The notes under the pieces: model-generated
Seen by the model: the letters and a program-made list of their open reading frames with translations, nothing else
Told to the model about the DNA's origin: nothing
Database searches by the model: none
Position numbers and translations under genes: made by a program
Shown: positions 1 to 6,495 of the stretch, piece after piece
How the letters are laid out: each line of letters starts with the position of its first letter
How positions within the stretch are numbered: position 1 is the first letter of the stretch
NCBI GenBank assembly: GCA_964418365.1
Contig: CAYQLM010000060.1
Coordinates: 1-18,304, forward strand
Direction of reading: 5' to 3'
DNA: 18,304 bases
DNA from: JBBDXS01 sp964418365
GTDB lineage: Bacteria; Chloroflexota; Dehalococcoidia; DSTF01; RBG-16-68-14

Positions 1-1
1 G

Positions 2-502
2 CCAAACGGGGACCCCTGGGGGGCGACCTTCAGCGCATACTGCGAGGACGTGGATGAGCACGTTGTCAGGTTTAACCTAAAGGCGGAGGAGACGCTCTAT
101 CCGCAGTTCAGCGTGTTCGCCCACGACCCGCTGTTCGACCTCTGCCTTCGCTGGCCGACCAAAGCACGGTCCACCGTGATCGGGCACGTTGAGACCGCCA
201 GCGCCGTTCCGGCGCTCATCCTCACCGGCGAGCTGGACCCGTTCGCGCCGCCCGCCTACGCGCAGCGCGCAGCCAAAGCATTCACGCACCCAACCGTCGC
301 CGTGTTTCCGAACCTCACGCACGATGGCGGCGTGCTAGCGGACGGGCCGCCGTGCATCTCCGCGCTCCGGCTGGACTTCCTGCGCGATCCCACGGCCAAG
401 CTCGACATCGAGGGCTGCAAGGCCGAGGTGCCGCCGATAGCGTTCGAGGGAACTGACCAGGCTGGTTCGACTCGAGCCACGCCCACAAGCAACGCCCCGT
501 AG
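2..502 (+). CDS. Alpha/beta hydrolase, C-terminal part (TAP-like), 5' truncated by window edge
   Basis: The reading frame is open from base 2 and ends with TAG at 500-502, so only the C-terminal part (about 166 codons) is visible and the start lies outside the window. The segment ALILTGELDPFAPP followed by a helix and FPNLTHDGG is the acid-to-histidine end of an alpha/beta hydrolase: Asp in GELDP and His in LTHDG would be the second and third triad members. A short Cys-containing FSAYCEDV precedes it, as in tripeptidyl-aminopeptidase (TAP)-like hydrolases, which have a late cysteine before the C-terminal cap. The nucleophile serine is not in view. Likely an extracellular or periplasmic peptidase or esterase; the substrate cannot be inferred. 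The gene is convergent with the next one, and a hairpin lies between their ends. Confidence 0.75.
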   Translation, partial: PNGDPWGATFSAYCEDVDEHVVRFNLKAEETLYPQFSVFAHDPLFDLCLRWPTKARSTVIGHVETASAVPALILTGELDPFAPPAYAQRAAKAFTHPTVAVFPNLTHDGGVLADGPPCISALRLDFLRDPTAKLDIEGCKAEVPPIAFEGTDQAGSTRATPTSNAP

Positions 503-520
503 GAGACGCAGGCTGCGCAA

Positions 521-551
521 GGGCCGGACGGAGCTAAAGCTCGGCCCCTAC
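521..551. terminator. Hairpin between convergent genes (GTAGGGGC palindrome, copy 1)
   Basis: GGGCC at 521-525 pairs with GGCCC at 543-547, and GAGCT at 531-535 pairs with AGCTC at 538-542 around an AA loop; five unpaired bases lie on the left side. Read on the minus strand the element begins GTAGGGGCCGAGC, like the other GTAGGGG hairpins in this window. It sits between the stops of two convergent genes, where a bidirectional terminator is expected. There is no T-tract, so intrinsic termination is only a possibility. Confidence 0.45.
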
Positions 552-556
552 GGCGC

Positions 557-1435
557 CTAGTAGAACGGTGACGGCACCCAGCAGCCCATCGGCGCCTGGT
601 ACTCGCCGCGCACCATGTAGCTGTCCAGCTCCAGAAGCTGGAACCCCTGGCCCATCGCCCAGCGCAGCGTCTCCGAATGCGATGCCGGCAGCAGCATGTG
701 GACGTTGCCCGCCGACGCGCCTCCCATGCCGATGATCAGATCGCGCAGCGCCTGCTCGTCGCGCGTGACGCCGTGCGTGACGAACGTCTCCTCGCCCGGG
801 AAGCGCGAGAGGTAGCCCGCGATCTCGCCGTTGCGCTCGACGACGAGCGGCGGCGCGAATTTCGCGATGAACTCGATGTCGTGCCGCCGGTCGAGGCCAT
901 GCACGTCCTTGTGGAGCGCATTGCACGCCTCGAGATCCGACGATGTGTACTCGCGCACCTTGTCGCGCGGCTGCTGATCTGCGCCAGGCCGGCCACGAAT
1001 GTTCGCGAGCAGATCGGTCGCATTGAAGCCCAGGTTGTGGTAGAGCGAGAACGATTGCATGTTGTAGGCCACCTGGACGAGCCGGATCGAGCGAAAGCCG
1101 TTGCGCTCGGCGCGCTCGATCAGCGCTTCCATGACGCGTCGGCCGAGTCCCTGACCCTGCCGGTCGACCGCGACCGCGACGGGCCCCACGCCGACGACCT
1201 CGTCGCGTTCGTCTCCGAAGTTGCACGCGACGGGTCGCTCGCCGTCGACGAGCTGGTAGGACTGGTAGCCCTCGGTCTGGGCGAGCAGGCGCACGATGAG
1301 CTGCGCGAGATCGGGCGAGGGGAACGCCGGCTCAAAGTTGTGACGCTCCGCGATGTTCTTGAATGCCTCGTACACCAATGTGCCAACGGCTTCTGATTGT
1401 TCGGGGAGGACGTTGGTCAGTGTGGGATCGGCCAT
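557..1435 (-). CDS. GNAT-family N-acetyltransferase, two-domain (292 aa)
   Basis: The N-terminal half is a standard GNAT acyltransferase. Residues about 80-105 carry the strand VGVGPVAVAV followed by the pyrophosphate-binding loop RQGQGLGRR, the acetyl-CoA signature (Q/R-x-x-G-x-G/A). The C-terminal half (about 165-290) looks like a second, degenerate GNAT fold with GEIAGYLSRFPGEE and a closing GFQLLELDSYM strand, an arrangement seen in two-domain acetyltransferases such as the YitH type. The ATG at 1435 is preceded by AAAGGA with a 5-nt spacer, which fixes the start. The acceptor substrate is unknown. The gene appears monocistronic: the next gene upstream on this strand ends 68 bp away and the gene on its 3' side is convergent. 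Confidence 0.85.
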   Translation of the reverse strand: MADPTLTNVLPEQSEAVGTLVYEAFKNIAERHNFEPAFPSPDLAQLIVRLLAQTEGYQSYQLVDGERPVACNFGDERDEVVGVGPVAVAVDRQGQGLGRRVMEALIERAERNGFRSIRLVQVAYNMQSFSLYHNLGFNATDLLANIRGRPGADQQPRDKVREYTSSDLEACNALHKDVHGLDRRHDIEFIAKFAPPLVVERNGEIAGYLSRFPGEETFVTHGVTRDEQALRDLIIGMGGASAGNVHMLLPASHSETLRWAMGQGFQLLELDSYMVRGEYQAPMGCWVPSPFY

Positions 1436-1503
1436 ACCAGTCCTTTCGGCTGTCGAGAGTACTTCCTCTTAACGACTACGTTAACAGGGTGCGGCGCAGA
1501 TGG

Positions 1504-1830
1504 CTACCGGTCCGGCCCCTCGACGCGACGCCGCGCCGCCTCGACCCGCGAGCGCAGCTTGGGCAGCCGCTCCTCGCCTATGGTTCGCAGAATGAGCGCC
1601 CTCAGATCAGCATCGACAAAATCGTAGGCGTTAGGCTGGCCCGGCAGGACCGCGAGAACGCCCGCATCGACGGCCTCCCTCAGGTCGACGACCATGTCTT
1701 CCTCGCTGATGCGGGCCAGGTGCCGGAGCACGGCGTAGGCGGCTCCTTCCGGCAGCAATGCGACGTAGTCGAGCAGGCGGCGCGTGCTGCCTGAGAGGCC
1801 GGCGAGGCGCTCGGACGGGCCGGCCGTCAT
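1504..1830 (-). CDS. Remnant or orphan of an AAA/cyclase-type regulator (winged-helix region)
   Basis: This 108-residue product resembles the helical and winged-helix segment that follows the NTPase domain in large AAA_16-type regulators and multidomain adenylate cyclases. It has LSGSTRRLLDYVALLPEGAAY, then ISEEDMVVDLREAVDAGVL, then a YDFVDADLRALIL motif that matches the usual 'F.H...r..iy..l' pattern, and ends in an R-rich helix. Walker A/B motifs, a sensor domain and TPR repeats are absent. The frame is open back to TAA at 1876-1878 without another start codon, and the ATG at 1830 has no convincing Shine-Dalgarno. A decayed remnant of a larger regulator is the likeliest reading; a functional stand-alone adaptor cannot be excluded. 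Confidence 0.5.
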   Translation of the reverse strand: MTAGPSERLAGLSGSTRRLLDYVALLPEGAAYAVLRHLARISEEDMVVDLREAVDAGVLAVLPGQPNAYDFVDADLRALILRTIGEERLPKLRSRVEAARRRVEGPDR

Positions 1831-1976
1831 TGCAACGCCACTGTGGTAGGCTTTTTGCCCACTGTTAGCCTTTCCTTAACATCTGAGCCTTATGATCATC
1901 GTTGAAGGGTATACCACGGGAATTGCTCCCCCTCTCGTGGAACACCCGCCCAAAGAGCCGGGATGTCTGTCCTGCA

Positions 1977-1998
1977 AACCAGGTTAGGCATCCTGGTT
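1977..1998. terminator. AACCAGG/CCTGGTT hairpin, possible terminator
   Basis: AACCAGG at 1977-1983 and CCTGGTT at 1992-1998 form a perfect 7-bp stem around an 8-nt loop. On the plus strand it is followed by CTTTGTAT. On the minus strand it lies about 80 bp past the stop of the hydrolase-cyclase operon. It may end that transcript, but the T-tract on that side is poor. Confidence 0.35.
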
Positions 1999-2032
1999 CT
2001 TTGTATCTGCAGCTTCCCCAGTTGTTCAGAAA

Positions 2033-2058
2033 GACCCTTCGCTTCGCTCAGGGTGACA
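2033..2058 (+). repeat. Interspersed GATTC...TGACA repeat, short divergent copy
   Basis: The segment runs GACCCTTCGCTTCGCTCA then GGGTGACA. It matches the short form of the repeat seen at 11791-11816 at both ends and in the TTCGCT...CGCTC core, with several substitutions. Confidence 0.5.
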
Positions 2059-2079
2059 GACAGGCCTCCGGCCTGTTAG

Positions 2080-3036
2080 TCACTTGATCGCCAGGGCGTT
2101 CGGCGGCGAGCCGATGCCGCCACGAAGATTCAGCGGCGCCGAGGTGAAGAAGCTCTCGTAGACACCGTCCGAGGCGCAGTCCGCCGCGAGGCCGTCCAGG
2201 TGCCACAGCTCGCCGAAGGGCATGCCCAAGAAGCAGAGCGCGCGCACGTGCAGCACACCCGCCGCCGGGTCCCACGGCCACGGTTCGAGCGCGGGGCAGT
2301 CCGAGGCTACGGCGGCGATGCGATGGTCCCAGAGCCAGCCCGCCATCTCCGTGCTGCCCTCGATGCCCGGCGCGTGCAGGTCGGCCGCGATACGCTCGCG
2401 AGTCGACTGGTCAGCAGCCATGTACATCTCTTCCCAGCCCGTGCGCACGAGCAGCACGTCGCCGGGCTCGATCGCGACGCGCTGCGCAGCCGCTGTCGCG
2501 TCCAGCTCCGCGACGGTGATCGCGCGCGAGGTCATCGCATCGATCGGTGAGCCCTGCGACGCGAGGTAGCGCGCCACGTCGAGCACGACGCCGCGTCCGG
2601 CGATGCCGCGCTGCGCCCAGGCGTCGACGCCGTTGCGCGAGCCGTCCTGGCCCGTCACCTGCTCCGCGGTGACGCCGTTGTAGAGCCCGTGGCGCGGATG
2701 GCCGACGTGCGCCAGGCTATCCCACTGGCTGGAGGCCTGCAGGTAGAAGTTATCGAGGTGGTCGTCGTGGCCCAGCCCGCCCTCGAAGCGGCGGATCGTC
2801 TGCTTGTACATGCCGCGGCTGAAGAGCGGCGGGTCGGGCAGGTGCAGGGGCAGGTCGAGTGGAAAGACGGCGCCCGTGCGCACGAGCTTGGCCGCCGCCG
2901 CGATGCGCTCCGGCGTCAGGAAGTTGATCGTGCCGAGCTGGTCGTCCTTGCCGAAGACGCCCCAGTTGGCGCCCTTCGGAACGTCGTCCTCGCGCTCGGA
3001 GAGCTGGGCGTAGGTGGGAAAGTTGTCGTCGGGCAT
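2080..3036 (-). CDS. Cyclase-family protein (PF04199-type putative metal-dependent hydrolase)
   Basis: The 318-residue product reads as a 'putative cyclase' of the kynurenine-formamidase-like superfamily. It has an N-terminal NWGVFGKDDQLGTINFLTPE segment, a central SSQWDSLAHVGH metal-site region (Asp and His replacing the classic HxGTHxD), GDVLLVRTGWEEMY, and a C-terminal IAAVASDCPALEPWP strand. Relatives hydrolyse amide or lactone bonds using a divalent metal; the substrate here is unknown. I place the start at ATG 3036 because AAGGAG lies 7 nt upstream. An in-frame start at 3099 would add 21 residues lying inside the upstream gene. The stop TAA of the upstream hydrolase forms part of this Shine-Dalgarno (TAAGGAG), so the two genes are translationally coupled. 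Confidence 0.85.
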   Translation of the reverse strand: MPDDNFPTYAQLSEREDDVPKGANWGVFGKDDQLGTINFLTPERIAAAAKLVRTGAVFPLDLPLHLPDPPLFSRGMYKQTIRRFEGGLGHDDHLDNFYLQASSQWDSLAHVGHPRHGLYNGVTAEQVTGQDGSRNGVDAWAQRGIAGRGVVLDVARYLASQGSPIDAMTSRAITVAELDATAAAQRVAIEPGDVLLVRTGWEEMYMAADQSTRERIAADLHAPGIEGSTEMAGWLWDHRIAAVASDCPALEPWPWDPAAGVLHVRALCFLGMPFGELWHLDGLAADCASDGVYESFFTSAPLNLRGGIGSPPNALAIK

Positions 3037-3047
3037 GGATGGTCTCC

Positions 3048-3734
3048 TTAAGTGAGTTTCTTCAGCCAATCGAGCAACGCCAGCGCCGCCTCCTCCCACA
3101 CGTCCTCGCGCGTGCGGCCGCTGGCCTTAGGCACGGCGAAGCCGTGGTCGGCGCCTTCGAGGAAGTGCAGCGTCGCGCCGTCGATCTTCGATGCGGCGCT
3201 CCCCAGCTCTTGGGGCGTGGCGAACGCGTCGCGCGTGCCGGAGCAGAAGAGCGTTGGGACGCCGATACCGGACAGGTGCTTGTCGCGGAGCTTGGCTGGC
3301 TGGCCGGGCGGGTGGAGTGGGTAGGCGAAGAGCGCCAGGCCGGCGACCTCCGCGCCGGTGGCGACCACCTGGGAAGCGATGCGTCCGCCCATCGAGCGGC
3401 CGCCGACGATGAGCCGCGGCGACTCGTCGCGTAAGGCGTCGATCGCGGCGCGCCACGTCGCTTCGAGCAGCGCCGGCGGATCGGGGCGTCCGCCTGAGGC
3501 GGACTCCATGTACGGGAACTGTAGGCGCACGGTCGAGATGCCGTGCTCCGCGAGGCGGTGCGCGAGATACCGGCCGAACGGATCGTGCACGTTCGACCCC
3601 GCGCCGGGCGCGTACGCGACGATCGCGCCCGTCTTCCCCTCGGGCTGAGTTCGGACTGCAGTCACCGCCTGGCCGCTCGCCAGCGCGATCGCGAACGTCA
3701 CCTCGGGCATAGCGCTCGGAAGCGTAGCATACAT
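3048..3734 (-). CDS. Alpha/beta hydrolase of the Tex30/KANL3-like type
   Basis: The product (228 residues from ATG 3734) has the compact alpha/beta-hydrolase layout of the Tex30/KANL3-like or dienelactone-hydrolase-like group. It has an oxyanion turn YAPGAGSN (41-48), a nucleophile elbow GGRSMGGR with Ser114, an acid at Asp169 in CSGTRDAFA, and a histidine at His197 in GADHGF. All triad residues are present, so an active esterase or lactonase is likely. Two starts are possible. ATG 3734 has AGGG immediately adjacent, too close for a normal Shine-Dalgarno. ATG 3710 has an extended -10-like TGCTACGCT 10 nt upstream (3721-3729) and would give a near-leaderless message. It is the first gene of a two-gene operon with the putative cyclase 11 nt downstream. 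Confidence 0.85.
   Translation of the reverse strand: MYATLPSAMPEVTFAIALASGQAVTAVRTQPEGKTGAIVAYAPGAGSNVHDPFGRYLAHRLAEHGISTVRLQFPYMESASGGRPDPPALLEATWRAAIDALRDESPRLIVGGRSMGGRIASQVVATGAEVAGLALFAYPLHPPGQPAKLRDKHLSGIGVPTLFCSGTRDAFATPQELGSAASKIDGATLHFLEGADHGFAVPKASGRTREDVWEEAALALLDWLKKLT
3721..3729 (-). promoter_or_regulatory. Candidate extended -10 for the hydrolase-cyclase operon
   Basis: TGCTACGCT on the minus strand matches TGn-TANNNT and lies 10 nt before the internal ATG at 3710. The same TGC-TA...T box precedes other genes in this window. No -35 is recognisable. If used, translation must start at 3710 and not at 3734. Confidence 0.35.
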
Positions 3735-3740
3735 CCCTTT

Positions 3741-3790
3741 TGTTATTCCGACTCCTTCGGCTGCGCTCAGGACAGGCTCCGCGAGGAATC
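3741..3790 (-). repeat. Interspersed GATTC...TGACA repeat, long copy (minus orientation)
   Basis: On the minus strand this 50-bp segment begins GATTCCTCGCGGAGCC and ends CGGAATAACA. By hand alignment 46 of 50 positions match the plus-strand copy at 13718-13767. It lies just upstream of the hydrolase start, 7 bp from ATG 3734. Confidence 0.85.
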
Positions 3791-3859
3791 TGATCGCTCG
3801 CGAATGCGTGGCACTCGCTCACGCGGCAGCGGAGATCGGCACGCCTCGCCGAGGGGCCA

Positions 3860-3895
3860 GATTCTTCGCTGCGCGGCGCTCCGCTCAGAATGACA
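3860..3895 (+). repeat. Interspersed GATTC...TGACA repeat, intermediate copy
   Basis: The segment begins GATTCTTCGC and ends CTCAGAATGACA, with a 36-bp length intermediate between the short (26 bp) and long (50 bp) forms. It occupies the divergent intergenic region between the hydrolase operon and the Eis-like gene. Confidence 0.7.
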
Positions 3896-3944
3896 GTCGT
3901 GGCGCATTTGCTCCGCTCAGAGTGACAGTGGTGACGCATTTGCT
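3881..3944 (+). repeat. 32-bp tandem duplication derived from the interspersed repeat
   Basis: Positions 3881-3912 and 3913-3944 are direct, immediately adjacent copies starting CCGCTCAGA and ending GCATTTGCT, with 29 of 32 positions identical by hand alignment. The unit contains the TGACA end of the interspersed repeat. The second copy runs into the presumed -10 of the Eis-like gene. Confidence 0.85.
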
Positions 3945-3949
3945 ACACT
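3922..3949 (+). promoter_or_regulatory. Candidate sigma-70 promoter for the Eis-like gene
   Basis: GTGACA (3922-3927, five of six matches to TTGACA) is followed after 16 bp by TACACT (3944-3949), preceded by TGC, which makes an extended -10. Transcription would begin near 3956, about 20 nt before the GTG start. The -35 lies in the repeat-derived tandem duplication. Confidence 0.55.
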
Positions 3950-3976
3950 GCTCTGCACACTTCCAAGGAGCCTGTT

Positions 3977-5194
3977 GTGAGCATCGAAATCCGGCCGATC
4001 GTCCACGAGGAGTGGGAGACGTTCTCCCTCGCCAACATGTCCGCGTTCGGCTGGGAGCTCAATCCAACCCACCTCGCCGAGAACGAGCCCCTGATGGAGT
4101 TCGACCGGACGCTGGCGGCGTTCGACGGCGATGAGATCGTCGGGACGACGGCGATTCAGTCGTTTGACGTGACAACTCCGGGAGGCGTGCTGCCGATGGC
4201 CGGCGTGACCTGGGTCTCGGTGAAGCCGACGCACCGGCGTCAGGGCATCCTGCGCCAGGTGATGGAGCGCCAGCTCAACGACGTCCATGAGCGCGCCGAG
4301 CCACTCGCCGGCCTGTGGGCCTCTGAGAGCGTGATCTACGGCCGCTTCGGCTACGGGCTGGCCGCCCAGGACGTGGAGTTCAAGATCGACCGGCTGCGCA
4401 CCGGCCTGGCGCGCGAGACGCCGTCGTGCGGCCGTCTGCGGCTCGTCTCGCGTGAAGAGGCCCTCGAGGCATGGCCGGCGGTGTACGACCAAGCCCGCAC
4501 TGCCAGGCCCGGCTATTGCACACGCAACGAGTTCTGGTGGCGTCACCACACCCTGCGCGGCTCCGATATGGAGCGGCGCGCCGGCGCGCGCTTCTACGTG
4601 CAGCACGAAGAGGACGGCCGCGTGCTCGGGTACGCTCGCTACCGCATCCGCCCCGAAGGCGGTAGCGAGGGCGCCAACGGCACGCTTGCCGTGCAGGAGC
4701 TGACGGCGGTCACGGACCAGGCGTACAACGCCCTCTGGCAGTACATCTTCGGCGTCGACCTGATCGGGTCGATCCAGGCGGAGCACCGGCCGCTCGATGA
4801 GCCGCTCTACTGGATGCTGGCGGATCCGCGCCGGCTGGTGCGCCGGCCGTACGACTCGCTCTGGGTCCGCGTCGTCGATGTCGTTCCGGCGCTGGAGGGG
4901 CGGCGGTACAGCGCGACCGGACGCGTTGTGCTGGACGTGCGCGATCCGTTCTGCGCCTGGAACGAAGGGCGGTACGAGCTGGAAACCGGAGCGGAGGGCG
5001 CGCGCTGCCGTCGTACCGATGCTGAGCCTGACATCACGCTCAGCGCAGCAGACCTGGGCGCGGTCTACCTGGGCGGGACCCGGCTGGCGACCCTCCAGCG
5101 CGCGGGCCGCGTGGAGGGCGACGGTAACGCCATTCGCCGCGCAGACGCGCTGTTTTCGTGGGAACCGCTGCCCTGCTGCCCGGAGGTTTTCTAG
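3977..5194 (+). CDS. Eis-like GNAT N-acetyltransferase (405 aa)
   Basis: Length and motifs match the Eis (enhanced intracellular survival) acetyltransferase family, which has an N-terminal GNAT domain, a second GNAT-like domain and a C-terminal sterol-carrier-like fold. The acetyl-CoA loop is VSVKPTHRRQGI (about 80-91). Tyr126 in FGYG falls at the same number as the catalytic Tyr126 known from Mycobacterium tuberculosis Eis. The protein ends in CPEVF, so the C-terminal carboxylate on a Phe that acts as base in Eis is also available. The start is GTG 3977, preceded by AAGGAG with a 6-nt spacer. Known Eis proteins acetylate aminoglycosides or protein lysines; the physiological acceptor here is unknown. 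A promoter candidate lies just upstream, and the DUF2277 gene follows after 4 bp. Confidence 0.9.
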   Translation: MSIEIRPIVHEEWETFSLANMSAFGWELNPTHLAENEPLMEFDRTLAAFDGDEIVGTTAIQSFDVTTPGGVLPMAGVTWVSVKPTHRRQGILRQVMERQLNDVHERAEPLAGLWASESVIYGRFGYGLAAQDVEFKIDRLRTGLARETPSCGRLRLVSREEALEAWPAVYDQARTARPGYCTRNEFWWRHHTLRGSDMERRAGARFYVQHEEDGRVLGYARYRIRPEGGSEGANGTLAVQELTAVTDQAYNALWQYIFGVDLIGSIQAEHRPLDEPLYWMLADPRRLVRRPYDSLWVRVVDVVPALEGRRYSATGRVVLDVRDPFCAWNEGRYELETGAEGARCRRTDAEPDITLSAADLGAVYLGGTRLATLQRAGRVEGDGNAIRRADALFSWEPLPCCPEVF

Positions 5195-5198
5195 AACG

Positions 5199-5402
5199 AT
5201 GTGTAGGAGCATCAAGCAGCTACGTCAGCGCCAGGAAGTTGCGCCCGACGACGAGATCGAGGCGGCCGCGTTGCAGTTCGTGCGCAAGATCAGCGGCTAT
5301 CGAAAGCCGGCGCGCGCGAACGAGACGGCCTTCAGCGCCGCGGTCGATGAGATCAGCCAGGCGTCGCGGCGTCTGCTCGAGTCGATCACGCGTCACGAGT
5401 AG
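5199..5402 (+). CDS. DUF2277 family small protein (67 aa)
   Basis: The product begins MCRSIKQL and contains EAAALQFVRKISGYRKP and a closing AVDEISQASRRLLESI helix. This is the recognisable pattern of the DUF2277 family, whose function is unknown. The start ATG 5199 lies 4 bp after the stop of the Eis-like gene. GGAGG at 5182-5186 is 12 nt upstream, a rather long spacing, so translation may depend on coupling. The stop TAG (5400-5402) is the TAG of a GTAGGGGCGGCC palindrome. From memory, many DUF2277 proteins have a longer basic tail after this helix, so the palindrome may have truncated the C-terminus. This is an inference that needs an alignment. Confidence 0.85.
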   Translation: MCRSIKQLRQRQEVAPDDEIEAAALQFVRKISGYRKPARANETAFSAAVDEISQASRRLLESITRHE

Positions 5403-5428
5403 GGGCGGCCTTCAGGCGGCCTCCCTAC
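5399..5428. terminator. GTAGGGG palindrome (copy 2) overlapping the DUF2277 stop
   Basis: GTAGGG (5399-5404) pairs with CCCTAC (5423-5428), and an inner GGCC pairs with GGCC around TTCAGGC, with a small internal asymmetry. It lies between convergent genes and includes the TAG of the plus-strand gene. It could terminate both transcripts. Confidence 0.55.
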
Positions 5429-6378
5429 GTTTGCTCGGCGGGGTTCTCGCGTTCCCAGGCGACGGCGCGGCGGAGACCTTCCTCGAGCGATACCACCTCT
5501 CGATAGCCCAGCTCCCGGCGGATGCGGGTCGTGTCGGCGACGAGGTGCTGTTCGTAATCGCCCGGCGGCGGGCGCAGGCTTGCCGGCAGGCGCTCGGAGG
5601 GCACGTCGCGGATCTCGCCTGACCAGCCCGCCGCGTCGCCTATCGCGTGCACCCAGCCGGCGTAGGTGAGCGCATCGTCGCCGGCGTTGTAGATGCGGCC
5701 GGCAGCGCGGGCGTCCGTCACAGCGAGTGCAATCGCCGCCGCTACGTTCTCGACATACGCGCGCGTCCAGCGCCAGCGGGCGAGGCGCTCGTCGAGCAGG
5801 AACTCGGGGCGGCCGCCCTCCATGCGGCGCAGCTCCAGCGCGAGCCGGTGCTGGTAATCGCCCTCGCCGTAGACGGCGGGCAGGCGCAGGATGGTGGCGG
5901 GCAGCTCGGGGGCGGCCGCGGCGGCCCGCTCGACGAGGATCTTCTCGTAATCGTCCAGCCCGCTGATCTTGCCTCGGTAGGGGTAGAGCTGGGACCGCAG
6001 AGCGGAGTCCTCGGTCACCGGCAGCGGCTCGAGCGGGCCGGCCTCGGCGCCGTGGAAGCGGCCGTACGCGCGATAGACATCCTGGCTGCTTACCACGGCG
6101 AGCCGGCTGGCGACGCCGCGGGCCACATCGACCGCGCCACGGGCGTCCTGCTCACTGTAGGCCGTGAGGTCGAGCACGACGCCCGGCGCTAGGCGACGCA
6201 GGGCGGCTGCATGGCTGTCGAGCCGCGCGCGATCGCCGTGGACGTGCTCAACGCCCTGCGGAAGATCGGCTTCCGTCTCGCCGCGATGAAAAATTGTGAC
6301 ATCGTGGCCGAGATCGACCAGCCGCCGGACGACGGGCGGACCGATGAAGCGCGTGCCTCCAATGACAAAGATGCGCAT
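5425..6378 (-). CDS. NAD-dependent epimerase/dehydratase (extended/atypical SDR)
   Basis: The product (317 residues) starts MRIFVIGGTRFIG, a Rossmann nucleotide-binding motif of the GGTxFxG kind typical of atypical SDR and CSP41-like epimerases. It continues with HRGETEADLP (the cofactor-selecting Arg region), VVSSQDVYRAYG, PYRGKISGLDDYEK in place of a canonical YxxxK, ILRLPAVYGEGD, and a C-terminal TTRIRRELGYREVVSLEEGLRR. I chose ATG 6378 because the Rossmann strand starts there. An upstream in-frame start at 6507 would add 43 residues of non-conserved sequence that overlaps the divergent gene. The substrate is probably a nucleotide sugar or related compound; the missing strict YxxxK makes the chemistry uncertain. 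A TATGTT box 7 nt before the ATG suggests a leaderless message. Confidence 0.85.
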   Translation of the reverse strand: MRIFVIGGTRFIGPPVVRRLVDLGHDVTIFHRGETEADLPQGVEHVHGDRARLDSHAAALRRLAPGVVLDLTAYSEQDARGAVDVARGVASRLAVVSSQDVYRAYGRFHGAEAGPLEPLPVTEDSALRSQLYPYRGKISGLDDYEKILVERAAAAAPELPATILRLPAVYGEGDYQHRLALELRRMEGGRPEFLLDERLARWRWTRAYVENVAAAIALAVTDARAAGRIYNAGDDALTYAGWVHAIGDAAGWSGEIRDVPSERLPASLRPPPGDYEQHLVADTTRIRRELGYREVVSLEEGLRRAVAWERENPAEQT

Positions 6379-6432
6379 GTTGTCATCAACATAACGCGAC
6401 GATGTTAGCACGACAATCGCGTCTTTTGTAAC

Positions 6433-6448
6433 GCGAAACTCGTTTCGC
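6433..6448. promoter_or_regulatory. Perfect palindrome in divergent intergenic region (operator candidate)
   Basis: GCGAAAC-TC-GTTTCGC is an inverted repeat with perfect 7-bp arms. It ends at the base immediately before the -35 candidate (6449-6454) of the HTH gene, and lies within the shared upstream region of the divergent epimerase. The position would suit a regulator acting on one or both genes; the adjacent HTH protein is one candidate, although RodZ-like proteins are not usually autorepressors. Confidence 0.4.
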
Positions 6449-6477
6449 TTGCGAGCAAACATATCGCTGGCTATAGT
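6449..6477 (+). promoter_or_regulatory. Candidate promoter for the HTH-TM-PASTA gene
   Basis: TTGCGA (6449-6454, four of six to TTGACA), a 17-bp spacer and TATAGT (6472-6477, five of six to TATAAT). Transcription would begin about 12 nt before the ATG at 6496, leaving a very short leader with no clear Shine-Dalgarno. Confidence 0.5.
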
Positions 6478-6495
6478 CGGATCGAGACCCACTGC

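Larger units (their letters stand above)
1831..2079. other. Intergenic stretch without a supported gene
   Basis: About 250 bp lie between the remnant regulator and the end of the putative cyclase gene. A plus-strand frame at 1902-2087 (61 codons) has no Shine-Dalgarno, and its C-terminus is a translation of the interspersed repeat (RFAQGD), so I treat it as non-coding. The stretch contains a 7-bp hairpin (1977-1998) and one copy of the interspersed repeat (2033-2058). The bias towards A and T around 1850-1910 is higher than in the neighbouring genes. Confidence 0.6.

Noticed and set aside
1902..2087. A 61-codon plus-strand frame
   Set aside because: Its C-terminal part is a translation of the interspersed repeat (RFAQGD), there is no Shine-Dalgarno, and the content is not protein-like.
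3736..3976. Possible small genes in the divergent intergenic region
   Set aside because: The open frames here translate the interspersed repeat and the 32-bp tandem duplication, and none has a ribosome-binding site.
3917..5215. A 432-codon open frame on the minus strand
   Set aside because: It is antisense to the well-supported Eis-like gene, with no recognisable motifs.
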